From NCBI GenBank assembly GCA_947623505.1, contig CANQGT010000003.1, positions 62,001-126,000 of the forward strand: 64,000 bases of DNA. Reading direction: 5' to 3'. Position 1 is the stretch's first letter. Each line of letters starts with the position of its first letter. Shown here one piece after another: positions 19,479-25,369 of the stretch. A model generated the notes under the pieces. That model searched no databases and was not told the DNA's origin. It worked only from the letters and a program-made list of their open reading frames with translations. The position numbers and the translations under genes were made by a program. This DNA is from an uncultured Clostridia bacterium. GTDB lineage: Bacteria; Bacillota; Clostridia; Oscillospirales; Acutalibacteraceae.

Positions 19479-19775
19479 TTACATCATATCGTTAAAGAAC
19501 TCGATATCCTTTGAATCCTCGGTGAGGGTAACTATCGCTTTCTTCCACGAAGGGGTGTAACCGCTGTGAACGCCCTGGCGGCGCTCATGACCGCGAACGT
19601 TCATCGTGTTGACCTTTAAAACCTTTGTTCCGGGGAACACGGCTTCAACGGCCTTTGCTATTTCTATCTTGTTGGCGTTTTTCGCAACCTTGAAGGTATA
19701 TTTTTTCATCATAAGCCCCGCCATTGACTCTTCGGAAATGATGGGCTTAAGAATTATATCCTGAGCAGCTTTCAT
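19479..19775 (-). CDS. rplW: 50S ribosomal protein L23
   Basis: Exit-site protein and trigger-factor dock, 98 aa. DIILKPIISEESM start, KYTFKVAKNANKIEIAKAVE, and VNTMNVRGHERR are conserved. Shares one base with the rplD stop. Confidence 0.97.
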   Translation of the reverse strand: MKAAQDIILKPIISEESMAGLMMKKYTFKVAKNANKIEIAKAVEAVFPGTKVLKVNTMNVRGHERRQGVHSGYTPSWKKAIVTLTEDSKDIEFFNDMM

Positions 19776-20398
19776 TACGCATATACCTCCTCAATCTTCT
19801 TTGCCGCGTCCTTGAGCACCACAAAATCGTTGCAGTTAAGAATATCGTAAACGCAAAGCGTATTTACCGTAACTACCTTAACGCCCTCGATGTTGCGCGC
19901 GCTCTTATAAATAACGTCGTCATTTTCGGCAAGCACAAGAAGAACCTTCTTACCTGTCTTGAGCTTTGTGAAGATTTCCGCCATTGCCTTTGTCTTTATG
20001 CCGTCAAGCTCTATTTTGTTGACAATCATCATTTCGGACTCGGCAACCTTGCTTGAAAGAGCGGATTTCATCGCAAGTCTCTTTACCTTTTTGTTTACGC
20101 TTACTTTATATTTTCTCGGTTTGGGGCCGAGAGCGATTCCGCCGTGAGTCCACTGCGGGCTTCTTGTTGAACCCTGACGGGCTCGGCCCGTGTCTTTCTG
20201 CCTCCAGGGTTTTGCGCCGCCGCCCGATACTTCGGAACGAGTGAGAGTGGACTGAGTGCCCTGGCGCTGCGCCGCAAGATAGCTTACTACGGCGAGGTGC
20301 ATTGCGTATTTGTTCGGCTCAATACCGAATACGGAATCCGCAATCTCCATTTTCGAGGTCTTGCGACCTTCCTGGTTATAAACCTGAACCTGTGCCAT
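19775..20398 (-). CDS. rplD: 50S ribosomal protein L4
   Basis: Exit-tunnel protein and, in E. coli, autogenous repressor of this operon; 207 aa. The internal loop GTQSTLTRSEVSGGGAKPWR and QKDTGRARQGSTRSPQWTHG is the tunnel extension. Between rplC and rplW. Confidence 0.98.
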   Translation of the reverse strand: MAQVQVYNQEGRKTSKMEIADSVFGIEPNKYAMHLAVVSYLAAQRQGTQSTLTRSEVSGGGAKPWRQKDTGRARQGSTRSPQWTHGGIALGPKPRKYKVSVNKKVKRLAMKSALSSKVAESEMMIVNKIELDGIKTKAMAEIFTKLKTGKKVLLVLAENDDVIYKSARNIEGVKVVTVNTLCVYDILNCNDFVVLKDAAKKIEEVYA

Positions 20399-20415
20399 AT
20401 CTGTCTCTCCTTTCG

Positions 20416-21048
20416 TTAAGCTTTAACAGCGTCGGCGATAACTACTATCCCGCCTTTGGGACCGGGTATTGCGCCCTTTATCGCGATAAGATTGTTTTCG
20501 GCGTCTACCTTCGCAACCGTAAGATTCTGCACCGTTACCTTTTCGCAGCCGTAATGTCCGGCCATCTTTCTGCCCTTGAATACTCTTGAGGGGCTTGAGC
20601 ACGCGCCAAGTGAACCCTGATGACGCGATACGGGGCCCGTACCGTGAGATTCACGCAGCCTTGAGAAATTCCAGCGTTTGATCGCGCCGGCAGTTCCGTG
20701 GCCTTTTGAAGTGCCTTTAACGTCTACGATCTCTCCCTCGGCGAATGTATCAGCCTTGAGAATATCGCCTACGTTCACCGCGGAGCAATCCTCCAAACGA
20801 AATTCCTTGAGCGTTTTTTTCGGCGCAACGTCGTTCTTCGCGAAGTGACCTTTCATAGGCTTGTTGAGCTTGCTGAGCTTCACATCGCCAAAGCCGACCT
20901 GAACGGCGTCATATCCGTCGTTTTCCGCAGTCTTCTTCTGAGTGACTACGCACGGTCCCGCCTCAACAACGGTTACGGGGATTACCTTTCCGTCTTCCGT
21001 GAAGATTTGAGTCATACCGATTTTCTTTCCAATAAGACCTTTTTTCAT
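20416..21048 (-). CDS. rplC: 50S ribosomal protein L3
   Basis: Early-assembly large-subunit protein, 210 aa. [20 protein letters not shown] start and [15 protein letters not shown] plus [15 protein letters not shown] (includes the Gln often methylated in other species). Second gene of the operon. Confidence 0.98.
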   Translation of the reverse strand: MKKGLIGKKIGMTQIFTEDGKVIPVTVVEAGPCVVTQKKTAENDGYDAVQVGFGDVKLSKLNKPMKGHFAKNDVAPKKTLKEFRLEDCSAVNVGDILKADTFAEGEIVDVKGTSKGHGTAGAIKRWNFSRLRESHGTGPVSRHQGSLGACSSPSRVFKGRKMAGHYGCEKVTVQNLTVAKVDAENNLIAIKGAIPGPKGGIVVIADAVKA

Positions 21049-21103
21049 AACTTATTTCCTCCTTGGTTATTGGTTGGTTTCCCAACTTGACCTCGACGGC
21101 GCT

Positions 21104-21418
21104 TTATAATTTGATTTCGATTTCCACGCCCGCCGGGAGCTCAAGACTTGTCAGCGCCTCAACGGTCTTGTTTGAAGGTCTGAGTATGTCAATGAGTCTT
21201 TTGTGTGTCCTCTGCTCGAACTGCTCGCGGCTGTCCTTATACATATGAACAGCGCGAAGGATCGTAACAACTTCCTTCTCCGTGGGAAGCGGAATGGGGC
21301 CGCTTACCTGAGCGCCGGTGTTCTTCGCAGTTTCAACGATTTTTTCCGCAGCCTGATCAACAAGAGTGTGATCATAGCCCTTGAGCCTTATGCGGATTTT
21401 TACTTTGCTTGCTGCCAT
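21104..21418 (-). CDS. rpsJ: 30S ribosomal protein S10
   Basis: Head protein and NusE antitermination factor, 104 aa. The start is ATG 21418 after CAGGAGG, giving the family N-terminus [17 protein letters not shown]. An in-frame TTG at 21487 is rejected: it would add 23 residues alien to S10, and its ribosome site is only two bases away. First gene of the operon. Confidence 0.97.
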   Translation of the reverse strand: MAASKVKIRIRLKGYDHTLVDQAAEKIVETAKNTGAQVSGPIPLPTEKEVVTILRAVHMYKDSREQFEQRTHKRLIDILRPSNKTVEALTSLELPAGVEIEIKL

Positions 21419-21748
21419 TTCTTTTTCCTCCTGTAAAATACTGGAGCGTTTTCCACCCGTTTTCAAACACCCGTCCGTGTGTTTCAAAGCCTCCTTTTAA
21501 ATAACCGAATGACAAAAAAGTCATTCGGGCAGGCTTATCGGCACGCAGCGCAGATGTACGCAAGCCATCGCGCGGGCCGTCTGAAAATCGGTATGATTTC
21601 GCCCGGTTTTAAATCGGACATACTCCGCCGAAATTCCCGCGCAGTGCAGCAACACGCCGCGCGCCACCTCCGGCATCATCGCATATCTTGTTGTGTGAAA
21701 CGGCGCCGTTAATATATATTATATATTAGTAGGCGCTTATCACACGCG
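21419..21748 (-). promoter_or_regulatory. long structured 5' leader of the S10 operon with candidate attenuator
   Basis: About 330 nt separate the promoter from rpsJ. Near its end CCGAATGAC (21505-21513) and GTCATTCGG (21520-21528) form a perfect 9-bp hairpin with a T6 loop, followed on the minus strand by TTATTT, an attenuator-like arrangement. Next comes an orphan AAGGAGG (21494-21488) with no properly spaced start, then a second small hairpin (AAACAC 21465-21470 with GTGTTT 21479-21484). Further upstream lies the palindrome AACGGCGCCGTT and an AT palindrome. No peptide gene is convincing. A role in autoregulation by a ribosomal protein is inference. Confidence 0.5.
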
Positions 21749-21754
21749 TTTGTT

Positions 21755-21783
21755 ATTATAATACAAGGGCATAGCCTTGTCAA
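21755..21783 (-). promoter_or_regulatory. sigma-A promoter of the S10-spc-alpha operon
   Basis: Perfect consensus: TTGACA (21783-21778), 17-base spacer, TATAAT (21760-21755). The sequence just upstream of the -35 (about 21784-21810) is A/T-tract rich and could act as an UP element, fitting a very strong promoter. No other gene or clear signal is seen between it and the rubredoxin terminator, apart from two small inverted repeats (ATCAAT/ATTGAT at 21864-21882 and a TATATA palindrome near 21900). Confidence 0.9.
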
Positions 21784-21960
21784 GCATTTTTTTGTAAAAA
21801 ATTTTTAGTGATTTTTCTACAACAAAAGCAGAAAAATTTCTGTAATTTTGCACAATAAAAAACAATCAATATTTGCCATTGATTTTCGCGGAACATACTA
21901 TATATAGTAATTGGTGCTTTTTTGGCGGCTTTAAACAAGCTATCAAATAAAAATTCACAA

Positions 21961-22018
21961 AAAGTTTACAAAATAACACTGCCGCCGGCGTTGCTTTAAC
22001 AAAATTGCCGGCGGCAGT
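21961..22018 (-). terminator. terminator of the rubredoxin gene
   Basis: ACTGCCGCCGGC (21978-21989) and GCCGGCGGCAGT (22007-22018) form a perfect 12-bp stem. The minus-strand product continues into GTTATTTTGTAAACTTTTT. It lies 18 bases after the rubredoxin stop. Confidence 0.85.
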
Positions 22019-22036
22019 ATTATGTACTCTTCAAGA

Positions 22037-22195
22037 TTACTCTTCGGCTTCAAAATCGTCTTTGCCAACTCCGCAAACGGGGCAGGTAAAATCCTCGGGA
22101 AGCTCTTCCCACGCGGTGCCGGGAGCAATACCGTTATCGGGATCGCCGGCCTCGGGGTCATAAGTCCAGCCGCAGACGCCGCATACATACTTCAT
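22037..22195 (-). CDS. rubredoxin, 52 aa
   Basis: Small electron carrier with one iron held by four cysteines, found by translating the gap upstream of the S10 operon. It begins [18 protein letters not shown] and has the second pair in [14 protein letters not shown]. The CxxC...CxxC spacing and the 52-aa size are classical. It is a single-gene unit with its own promoter and terminator, and fits an anaerobe where it serves in oxygen/ROS defence or redox transfer. Partners are not in the window. Confidence 0.95.
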   Translation of the reverse strand: MKYVCGVCGWTYDPEAGDPDNGIAPGTAWEELPEDFTCPVCGVGKDDFEAEE

Positions 22196-22284
22196 AATCT
22201 CAACTCCCATCTAAAAATAATTCTTCCGCGAATAACATAAAAGAAATTTTAATTTCTGCGTTACCGCGAAAAAGCGTCAAAATC

Positions 22285-22313
22285 ATTATACATAAAAATC
22301 CCCGCAAAGGCAA
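22285..22313 (-). promoter_or_regulatory. sigma-A promoter of rubredoxin
   Basis: Minus strand TTGCCT (22313-22308), 17 bases, TATAAT (22290-22285). Leader about 85 nt. Confidence 0.65.
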
Positions 22314-22333
22314 GCATATCCGCCCGAATTTTT

Positions 22334-22381
22334 TCGCGGTAAAAAAACCCGCCCAATAGCCTTGCGTGCTGAGGGCGGTTG
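22334..22381 (-). terminator. strong minus-strand terminator at the edge of the peptide/antisense locus
   Basis: CCGCCC and GGGCGG (outer stem, about 22348-22379) with an 18-base loop, followed on the minus strand by GGGTTTTTTT. No minus-strand gene ends here. Its minus-strand left arm shares AACCGCCCTCAGC with the toxin-end hairpin of unit 2 (22947-22958), so it may be a relic of another unit or a fail-safe that shields rubredoxin from antisense transcription. Confidence 0.6.
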
Positions 22382-22395
22382 GCGGAACAAAATGC

Positions 22396-22424
22396 TTGAT
22401 TTTTGAATTTGCGTTTAGTATGAT
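22396..22424 (+). promoter_or_regulatory. promoter of peptide gene 1
   Basis: Plus strand TTGATT (22396-22401), 17 bases, TATGAT (22419-22424). RNA would start near 22431, right at the hairpin GGACA (22432-22436) / TGTCC (22443-22447), a typical 5'-end protecting structure. Confidence 0.75.
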
Positions 22425-22494
22425 TTATTTAGGACATCAAGTTGTCCGGCAGGGAGCTATCACTGATAACGGTAGGCGGTCAGTCCTCTTTTGA

Positions 22495-22513
22495 CAGAGG
22501 GCAGTGCCCTCTG
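22495..22513 (+). promoter_or_regulatory. hairpin in front of the ribosome site of peptide 1
   Basis: CAGAGGGC (22495-22502) and GCCCTCTG (22506-22513) form an 8-bp stem with a 3-base loop, ten bases before the AGGGGGTG ribosome site. It could modulate access of ribosomes. Confidence 0.6.
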
Positions 22514-22535
22514 ATTGAATTTAGGGGGTGGTGCT

Positions 22536-22607
22536 ATGGAATTGTTTGCAATTATTGCTTTAATTCTCTTTGCGGCCACAGGCTACATAGTAAGCATAAA
22601 AAAATAA
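22536..22607 (+). CDS. 23-residue hydrophobic peptide, candidate type I toxin (unit 1)
   Basis: ATG at 22536 follows a strong AGGGGGTG site (22523-22530). The peptide starts MELF, has an uninterrupted hydrophobic stretch with the block AATGY conserved in unit 2, and ends SIKK. One short membrane helix with a positively charged C-terminus is typical of type I toxins such as TxpA/Fst-class peptides, but no named family is recognised. The stop codon lies inside a hairpin where a convergent antisense RNA ends. Toxicity is inferred from architecture only. Confidence 0.75.
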   Translation: MELFAIIALILFAATGYIVSIKK

Positions 22608-22682
22608 CCGCCAAACCCTCGAAACGTTAGCGGTTATTTGTTAACATTCAGGGCTAACCGTCTATCGGAAAGCTCCCTGTTC
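22595..22682 (-). ncRNA. predicted antisense RNA 1 (candidate antitoxin)
   Basis: A perfect minus-strand promoter at 22689-22717 would start RNA near 22682. The hairpin AAATAACCGC (22602-22611) / GCGGTTATTT (22630-22639) followed by TTTT on the minus strand would end it after about 88 nt. The RNA overlaps the last codons and 3' region of peptide gene 1, as in txpA/ratA or bsrG/SR4-type systems. Confidence 0.7.
22602..22639. terminator. hairpin ending antisense RNA 1, possibly bidirectional
   Basis: A 10-bp perfect stem AAATAACCGC/GCGGTTATTT. The minus-strand tail is TTTTTATGC (good terminator); the plus-strand tail GTTAACATTC is weak, so toxin mRNA may read through. Confidence 0.7.
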
Positions 22683-22688
22683 ATTTAT

Positions 22689-22717
22689 ATTATAGAATCT
22701 AATCTTAATTTTGTCAA
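22689..22717 (-). promoter_or_regulatory. perfect sigma-A promoter of antisense RNA 1
   Basis: Minus strand TTGACA (22717-22712), 17 bases, TATAAT (22694-22689). It is much closer to consensus than the facing peptide promoter, as expected when the antitoxin RNA must be in excess. Confidence 0.85.
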
Positions 22718-22760
22718 CATAATCTTTAAAAATCAATGTGCGGTTGGCGGAACAAAATGC

Positions 22761-22789
22761 TTGATTTTTTAATTTGTGTTTAGTATGAT
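22761..22789 (+). promoter_or_regulatory. promoter of peptide gene 2
   Basis: Plus strand TTGATT (22761-22766), 17 bases, TATGAT (22784-22789), the same as in unit 1. The start near 22797 again coincides with a GGACA/TGTCC hairpin (22797-22801 / 22808-22812). Confidence 0.75.
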
Positions 22790-22850
22790 TTATTCAGGAC
22801 ATCAAGTTGTCCGGCAGGGAGTTATCCATAACGGTAGGCGGTTAAATCCT

Positions 22851-22866
22851 GCCCCTGAAAGGGGGC
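22851..22866 (+). promoter_or_regulatory. hairpin that masks the ribosome site of peptide 2
   Basis: GCCCC (22851-22855) pairs with GGGGC (22862-22866), so the only ribosome-site-like sequence (GGGGG, 22861-22865) lies in the stem. Sequence differs from unit 1, yet both place a hairpin at the same point. Confidence 0.6.
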
Positions 22867-22873
22867 GTTGCCT

Positions 22874-22948
22874 ATGGAATATTTGACAGTAATTGTTATT
22901 ATTCTGATTGCGGCCACGGGCTACATACTGGCAATAAAAAAGAAATAA
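22874..22948 (+). CDS. 24-residue hydrophobic peptide, candidate type I toxin (unit 2)
   Basis: Paralogue of the unit 1 peptide: starts MEYLTV, keeps AATGYI and ends AIKKK. One hydrophobic segment (about residues 4-21) with a triple-lysine tail. The coding part has diverged by synonymous and conservative changes, which suggests selection for a membrane peptide. The ATG follows GGGGGCGTTGCCT, with the G-run held in a hairpin. Confidence 0.75.
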   Translation: MEYLTVIVIILIAATGYILAIKKK

Positions 22949-23028
22949 CCGCCCTCAGCTACCAAACTTAGGCGGTATTTCTTACCAACATATTTGGGGC
23001 TAACCGTCTATCGGAAAGCTCCCTGTTC
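22935..23028 (-). ncRNA. predicted antisense RNA 2 (candidate antitoxin)
   Basis: Starts near 23028 from the promoter at 23035-23063 and ends after the hairpin formed by 22943-22953 and 22971-22980, whose minus-strand tail is TTTCTTTTTTATT. About 94 nt, overlapping the peptide 2 stop codon and 3' region. The first 25-30 nt are the same as antisense RNA 1, so cross-regulation between units is possible. Confidence 0.7.
22943..22980. terminator. hairpin ending antisense RNA 2
   Basis: AAATAACCGCC (22943-22953) and GGCGGTATTT (22971-22980), one bulged base. T-rich tail on the minus strand, only TATTTCTT on the plus strand. Confidence 0.7.
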
Positions 23029-23034
23029 ATTTAT

Positions 23035-23063
23035 ATTATAGAATTTAATCTGAATTTTGTCAA
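23035..23063 (-). promoter_or_regulatory. perfect sigma-A promoter of antisense RNA 2
   Basis: Minus strand TTGACA (23063-23058), 17 bases, TATAAT (23040-23035). Confidence 0.85.
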
Positions 23064-23101
23064 CATAATCTTTAAAAATCAATGTGCGGTTGACATAGCA
23101 T

Positions 23102-23142
23102 AAAACGCCCCGCCGATGATAGCCTTGATTTAGGCGCTTTTC
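23102..23142 (-). terminator. terminator overlapping the 3' end of spo0A
   Basis: The last spo0A codons (AAAGCGCC on the minus strand, about 23133-23140) can pair with GGCGTTTT (about 23102-23109) over eight positions with one G-T pair. The T run is short, so efficiency is uncertain. Confidence 0.45.
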
Positions 23143-23897
23143 AGGGAAAGCTTCAGTTTATCCGCTATCATTGCGATAAATTCGGAATTTGTTGGCTTAC
23201 CGCGCTGAGACTGTATGGTGTAGCCGAAATATGATGAAAGCACGTCGACGTCTCCCCTATCCCAAGCGACCTCTATCGCGTGGCGGATGGCGCGCTCAAC
23301 TCTTGACGAAGTGGTGTTGTAAAGCTTCGCAACCGTCGGATAGAGCAGTTTTGTGACGGAGCCGAGCATTTCGGGATCCTCAACCGAAAGTTTAATGGCA
23401 GTGCGCAGATACTGATAGCCCTTTATATGCGCGGGAACGCCTATCTGCCTCATAATATCGGATATAACCACCTCAATATCGTTATCGGCAAACGGATTTG
23501 AAGTGCGCTTTTTCTTTTCGGATTTCCAAGAGGAAAGGCGCTCGATACGTTTGGCGGCGGACTGCGGGGAAACGGGCTTTATAAAATAGTAATCAGCGCC
23601 CGCGTTTATCATCTGCTCTTCAAATTCGGAATTATCCATAGACGACATAAGAAGAACAAGCGGCTTTTCGGCAAGCGACTGAGCGATATGCTCCAAAACG
23701 TCCACGCCGTCAGCGTGAGACATAAAGGCGTCCATCAAAACGGCGTCAAAATGCTGCGAATCAAGCAGAGCCATAACGCGCATTCCGTCTTTTCCCGTAA
23801 GTACAACGTCAAATCCCGAGCTTTCAAGCTCTTTTTTACATTCTCTGCCGAAAGAAACCGAATCATCGGCTATAAGAACTCTTAAATTGTTTTTCAT
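23130..23897 (-). CDS. spo0A: sporulation transcription factor Spo0A
   Basis: Master response regulator of sporulation, 255 aa. The N-terminal receiver domain (1-120) has acidic pair Asp11/Asp12, phospho-acceptor Asp56 (VLMDAFM) and the switch Lys in YYFIKP. The C-terminal DNA-binding domain (about 145-255) contains the diagnostic recognition region [18 protein letters not shown] and [16 protein letters not shown]. It lies after spoIVB in the order conserved in spore formers, with its own promoter. Confidence 0.98.
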   Translation of the reverse strand: MKNNLRVLIADDSVSFGRECKKELESSGFDVVLTGKDGMRVMALLDSQHFDAVLMDAFMSHADGVDVLEHIAQSLAEKPLVLLMSSMDNSEFEEQMINAGADYYFIKPVSPQSAAKRIERLSSWKSEKKKRTSNPFADNDIEVVISDIMRQIGVPAHIKGYQYLRTAIKLSVEDPEMLGSVTKLLYPTVAKLYNTTSSRVERAIRHAIEVAWDRGDVDVLSSYFGYTIQSQRGKPTNSEFIAMIADKLKLSLKSA

Positions 23898-23928
23898 ATA
23901 AAAACCTCCTGTTGTGAATTTCGTTCAC

Positions 23929-23957
23929 ATATTACCATAAACGGTAAATTTTTGCAA
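23929..23957 (-). promoter_or_regulatory. sigma-A-like promoter of spo0A with flanking inverted repeats
   Basis: Minus strand TTGCAA (23957-23952), 17 bases, TAATAT (23934-23929). The spacer and -10 contain TTACC/GGTAA, and GTGAA/TTCAC arms occur just downstream (23914-23928) with a second GTGA/TCAC repeat upstream (about 23977-23991). No exact 0A box (TGTCGAA) was found. Confidence 0.55.
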
Positions 23958-24051
23958 GAGGTTTTTGCTTATTTTTGTGATTTTTTTTCACATTTTAATA
24001 AATTTGTGCTTTTACGACGCATTTTTACCTAAAAATCAGAAAGCGAGCGCG

Positions 24052-25248
24052 CTAATCCTGCGCCTCCTCGATCATAGTTTGCGCGAATATGGCGTAGCCT
24101 TTAAGCGGGTTATTTACGATAACGTGAGTTATCGCGCCTATCAGCTTTCCGTTTTGTATTATCGGCGTTCCGCTCATCCCCTGAACTATGCCTCCTGTTT
24201 TTTCAATCAAATCCCTATCCGTTATTTTTATTATCATATTTTTAACTTCGTCCGTATATGAAATTTTCGTTATTTCAGCCGAATAGACTTTCGGGCCGCT
24301 TTCATCAACGGTGCAGATTATCTGCGCAAAGCCCTTTTCCGCCTCCTGCGGAGAGGCCACCTCATATTCACAACAAACCGAAAGATCGGTGTTTTCCGTA
24401 TATTTCCCGTAAATGCCGCGATTTGTATTTTTATCAAGGCTGCCGATTGAGGCGCTTAAAAAATCGCAGCAGAGAGAGCCCGTTTCCTCGGAGGATGATT
24501 TAATGACGGAGCTCACCGTTGTTTCCACCGCTTCGCCGTTAAGAATAGGCATTATTTCGCCCGTGTCAACATCAGTTATTGGGTGGCCGAGAGCGGCAAC
24601 CGATTTCGTCAGCGGATCAAAAAAAGTTACCGTTCCTATTCCCGCGGTTGAATCGCGAACCCATATTCCCGCCTTGTAAGCGTTTTCGCTTTCGGCAAAA
24701 ACCGGCGTAAGTCTGAATGTTTTATATTTTTCGTTTCTTTTTACTTTTATAAGGTAATCCCTGCCCGAATTATCGTTCAGTATCTTTTCCACCTCGTCGG
24801 AAGAATAGACTTTTACACCGTTTATGGCAACGATTATATCGCCGACCGCGATACCCGCCTCGCGTGACGGATTCACGCTTTTGCCGTTTACATAAATATC
24901 TTTCGAGCCGACTACCATAACTCCGTTGGTGTAAAGCTTTATACCGAACGGCTGCCCCGACACAAGCACCTTTTTAACTCCGGATCTTACGATTTGCGTG
25001 CTTTTAACCGGTATTATACCGAAAAGCCGGTATTCATCCTGCGCCGTTCCGACGGATTGAGCGCTTTGATAATCCACGCTTGCCGCCGTTTTGGACGATA
25101 CCGAATATATTTTGCCTATTTCCCTATCCTGCGGACCCCGCACCACAAGCCTGTCGGGCATAAGAAAGCTGCCGAGTATAACGAACGTGAAAACGACCGT
25201 AAGCGCAATCGCCGTGAGCATATCGGCAATGCGAATTATGTTTTTCAT
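24052..25248 (-). CDS. spoIVB: SpoIVB serine peptidase (sporulation sigma-K checkpoint)
   Basis: Forespore protease that signals across the spore membranes; 398 aa from ATG 25248, chosen for GGTGAT upstream. N-terminal membrane anchor (about 10-30), a PDZ domain (about 110-195: GIAVGDIIVAINGVKV), then the S55 peptidase domain with GHPITDVDTG (catalytic His) and GMSGTPIIQNGKLIGA (catalytic Ser near residue 368). Gene order spoIVB-spo0A is conserved in spore formers. Confidence 0.96.
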   Translation of the reverse strand: MKNIIRIADMLTAIALTVVFTFVILGSFLMPDRLVVRGPQDREIGKIYSVSSKTAASVDYQSAQSVGTAQDEYRLFGIIPVKSTQIVRSGVKKVLVSGQPFGIKLYTNGVMVVGSKDIYVNGKSVNPSREAGIAVGDIIVAINGVKVYSSDEVEKILNDNSGRDYLIKVKRNEKYKTFRLTPVFAESENAYKAGIWVRDSTAGIGTVTFFDPLTKSVAALGHPITDVDTGEIMPILNGEAVETTVSSVIKSSSEETGSLCCDFLSASIGSLDKNTNRGIYGKYTENTDLSVCCEYEVASPQEAEKGFAQIICTVDESGPKVYSAEITKISYTDEVKNMIIKITDRDLIEKTGGIVQGMSGTPIIQNGKLIGAITHVIVNNPLKGYAIFAQTMIEEAQD

Positions 25249-25302
25249 AAAATCACCATAATTATTTTTGCCGCGGCTCAAAAAAATAACGCTTGTAATT
25301 TC

Positions 25303-25333
25303 TGCAAAAAAACGCCCTGAAAATCAGAGCGTT
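25303..25333 (-). terminator. terminator of the dnaE-pfkA transcript
   Basis: AACGCCCTGA (25311-25320) pairs with TCAGAGCGTT (25324-25333) with one mismatch, followed by T7 on the minus strand. It lies between pfkA and spoIVB. Confidence 0.85.
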
Positions 25334-25369
25334 TAAATTTTGATTTTTTTATGTTTAATAAGACTGCAA

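Larger units (their letters stand above)
22450..22679 (+). repeat. inverted repeat bracketing peptide gene 1 (potential 5'-3' mRNA fold-back)
   Basis: CAGGGAGCT (22450-22458) is exactly complementary to AGCTCCCTG (22671-22679), and the adjoining ACGGT (22469-22473) to ACCGT (22657-22661). An mRNA reaching the 3' element could fold back on its own 5' leader. The antisense RNA begins with the same CAGGGAGCT sequence and would compete for the 3' element. Confidence 0.65.
22815..23025 (+). repeat. inverted repeat bracketing peptide gene 2
   Basis: CAGGGAGTT (22815-22823) pairs with AGCTCCCTG (23017-23025) over nine positions with one G-T wobble, the same 5'-3' fold-back seen in unit 1 despite sequence change in the left arm. 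Confidence 0.65.
22375..23091. repeat. tandem direct duplication of a peptide/antisense RNA unit (about 365 and 346 bp)
   Basis: Unit 1 (22375-22739) and unit 2 (22740-23085) share promoter, 5' hairpin, peptide core, terminator-like hairpin and convergent promoter. GCGGTTG occurs at the start of unit 1, at the junction and at the end of unit 2 (23086). The segment from the CTAACCGTCTATC box to the antisense -10 is identical in both units, while the peptide-coding parts and the ribosome-site hairpins differ. This pattern suggests an old duplication with selection on the RNA parts. Confidence 0.9.

Noticed and set aside
21419-21487. extended S10 protein starting at TTG 21487
   Set aside because: The ribosome site is two bases from the TTG, and the extra 23 residues are not part of any S10 family member.
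21499-21528. full rho-independent terminator before rpsJ
   Set aside because: The tail is TTATTTAAAA, not a T-run, and complete termination would silence the essential ribosomal operon; recorded as a possible attenuator instead.
22375-23091. CRISPR array or insertion element
   Set aside because: The repeats are two long divergent units with coding peptides and promoters, not short regularly spaced repeats, and no transposase or target duplication is present.
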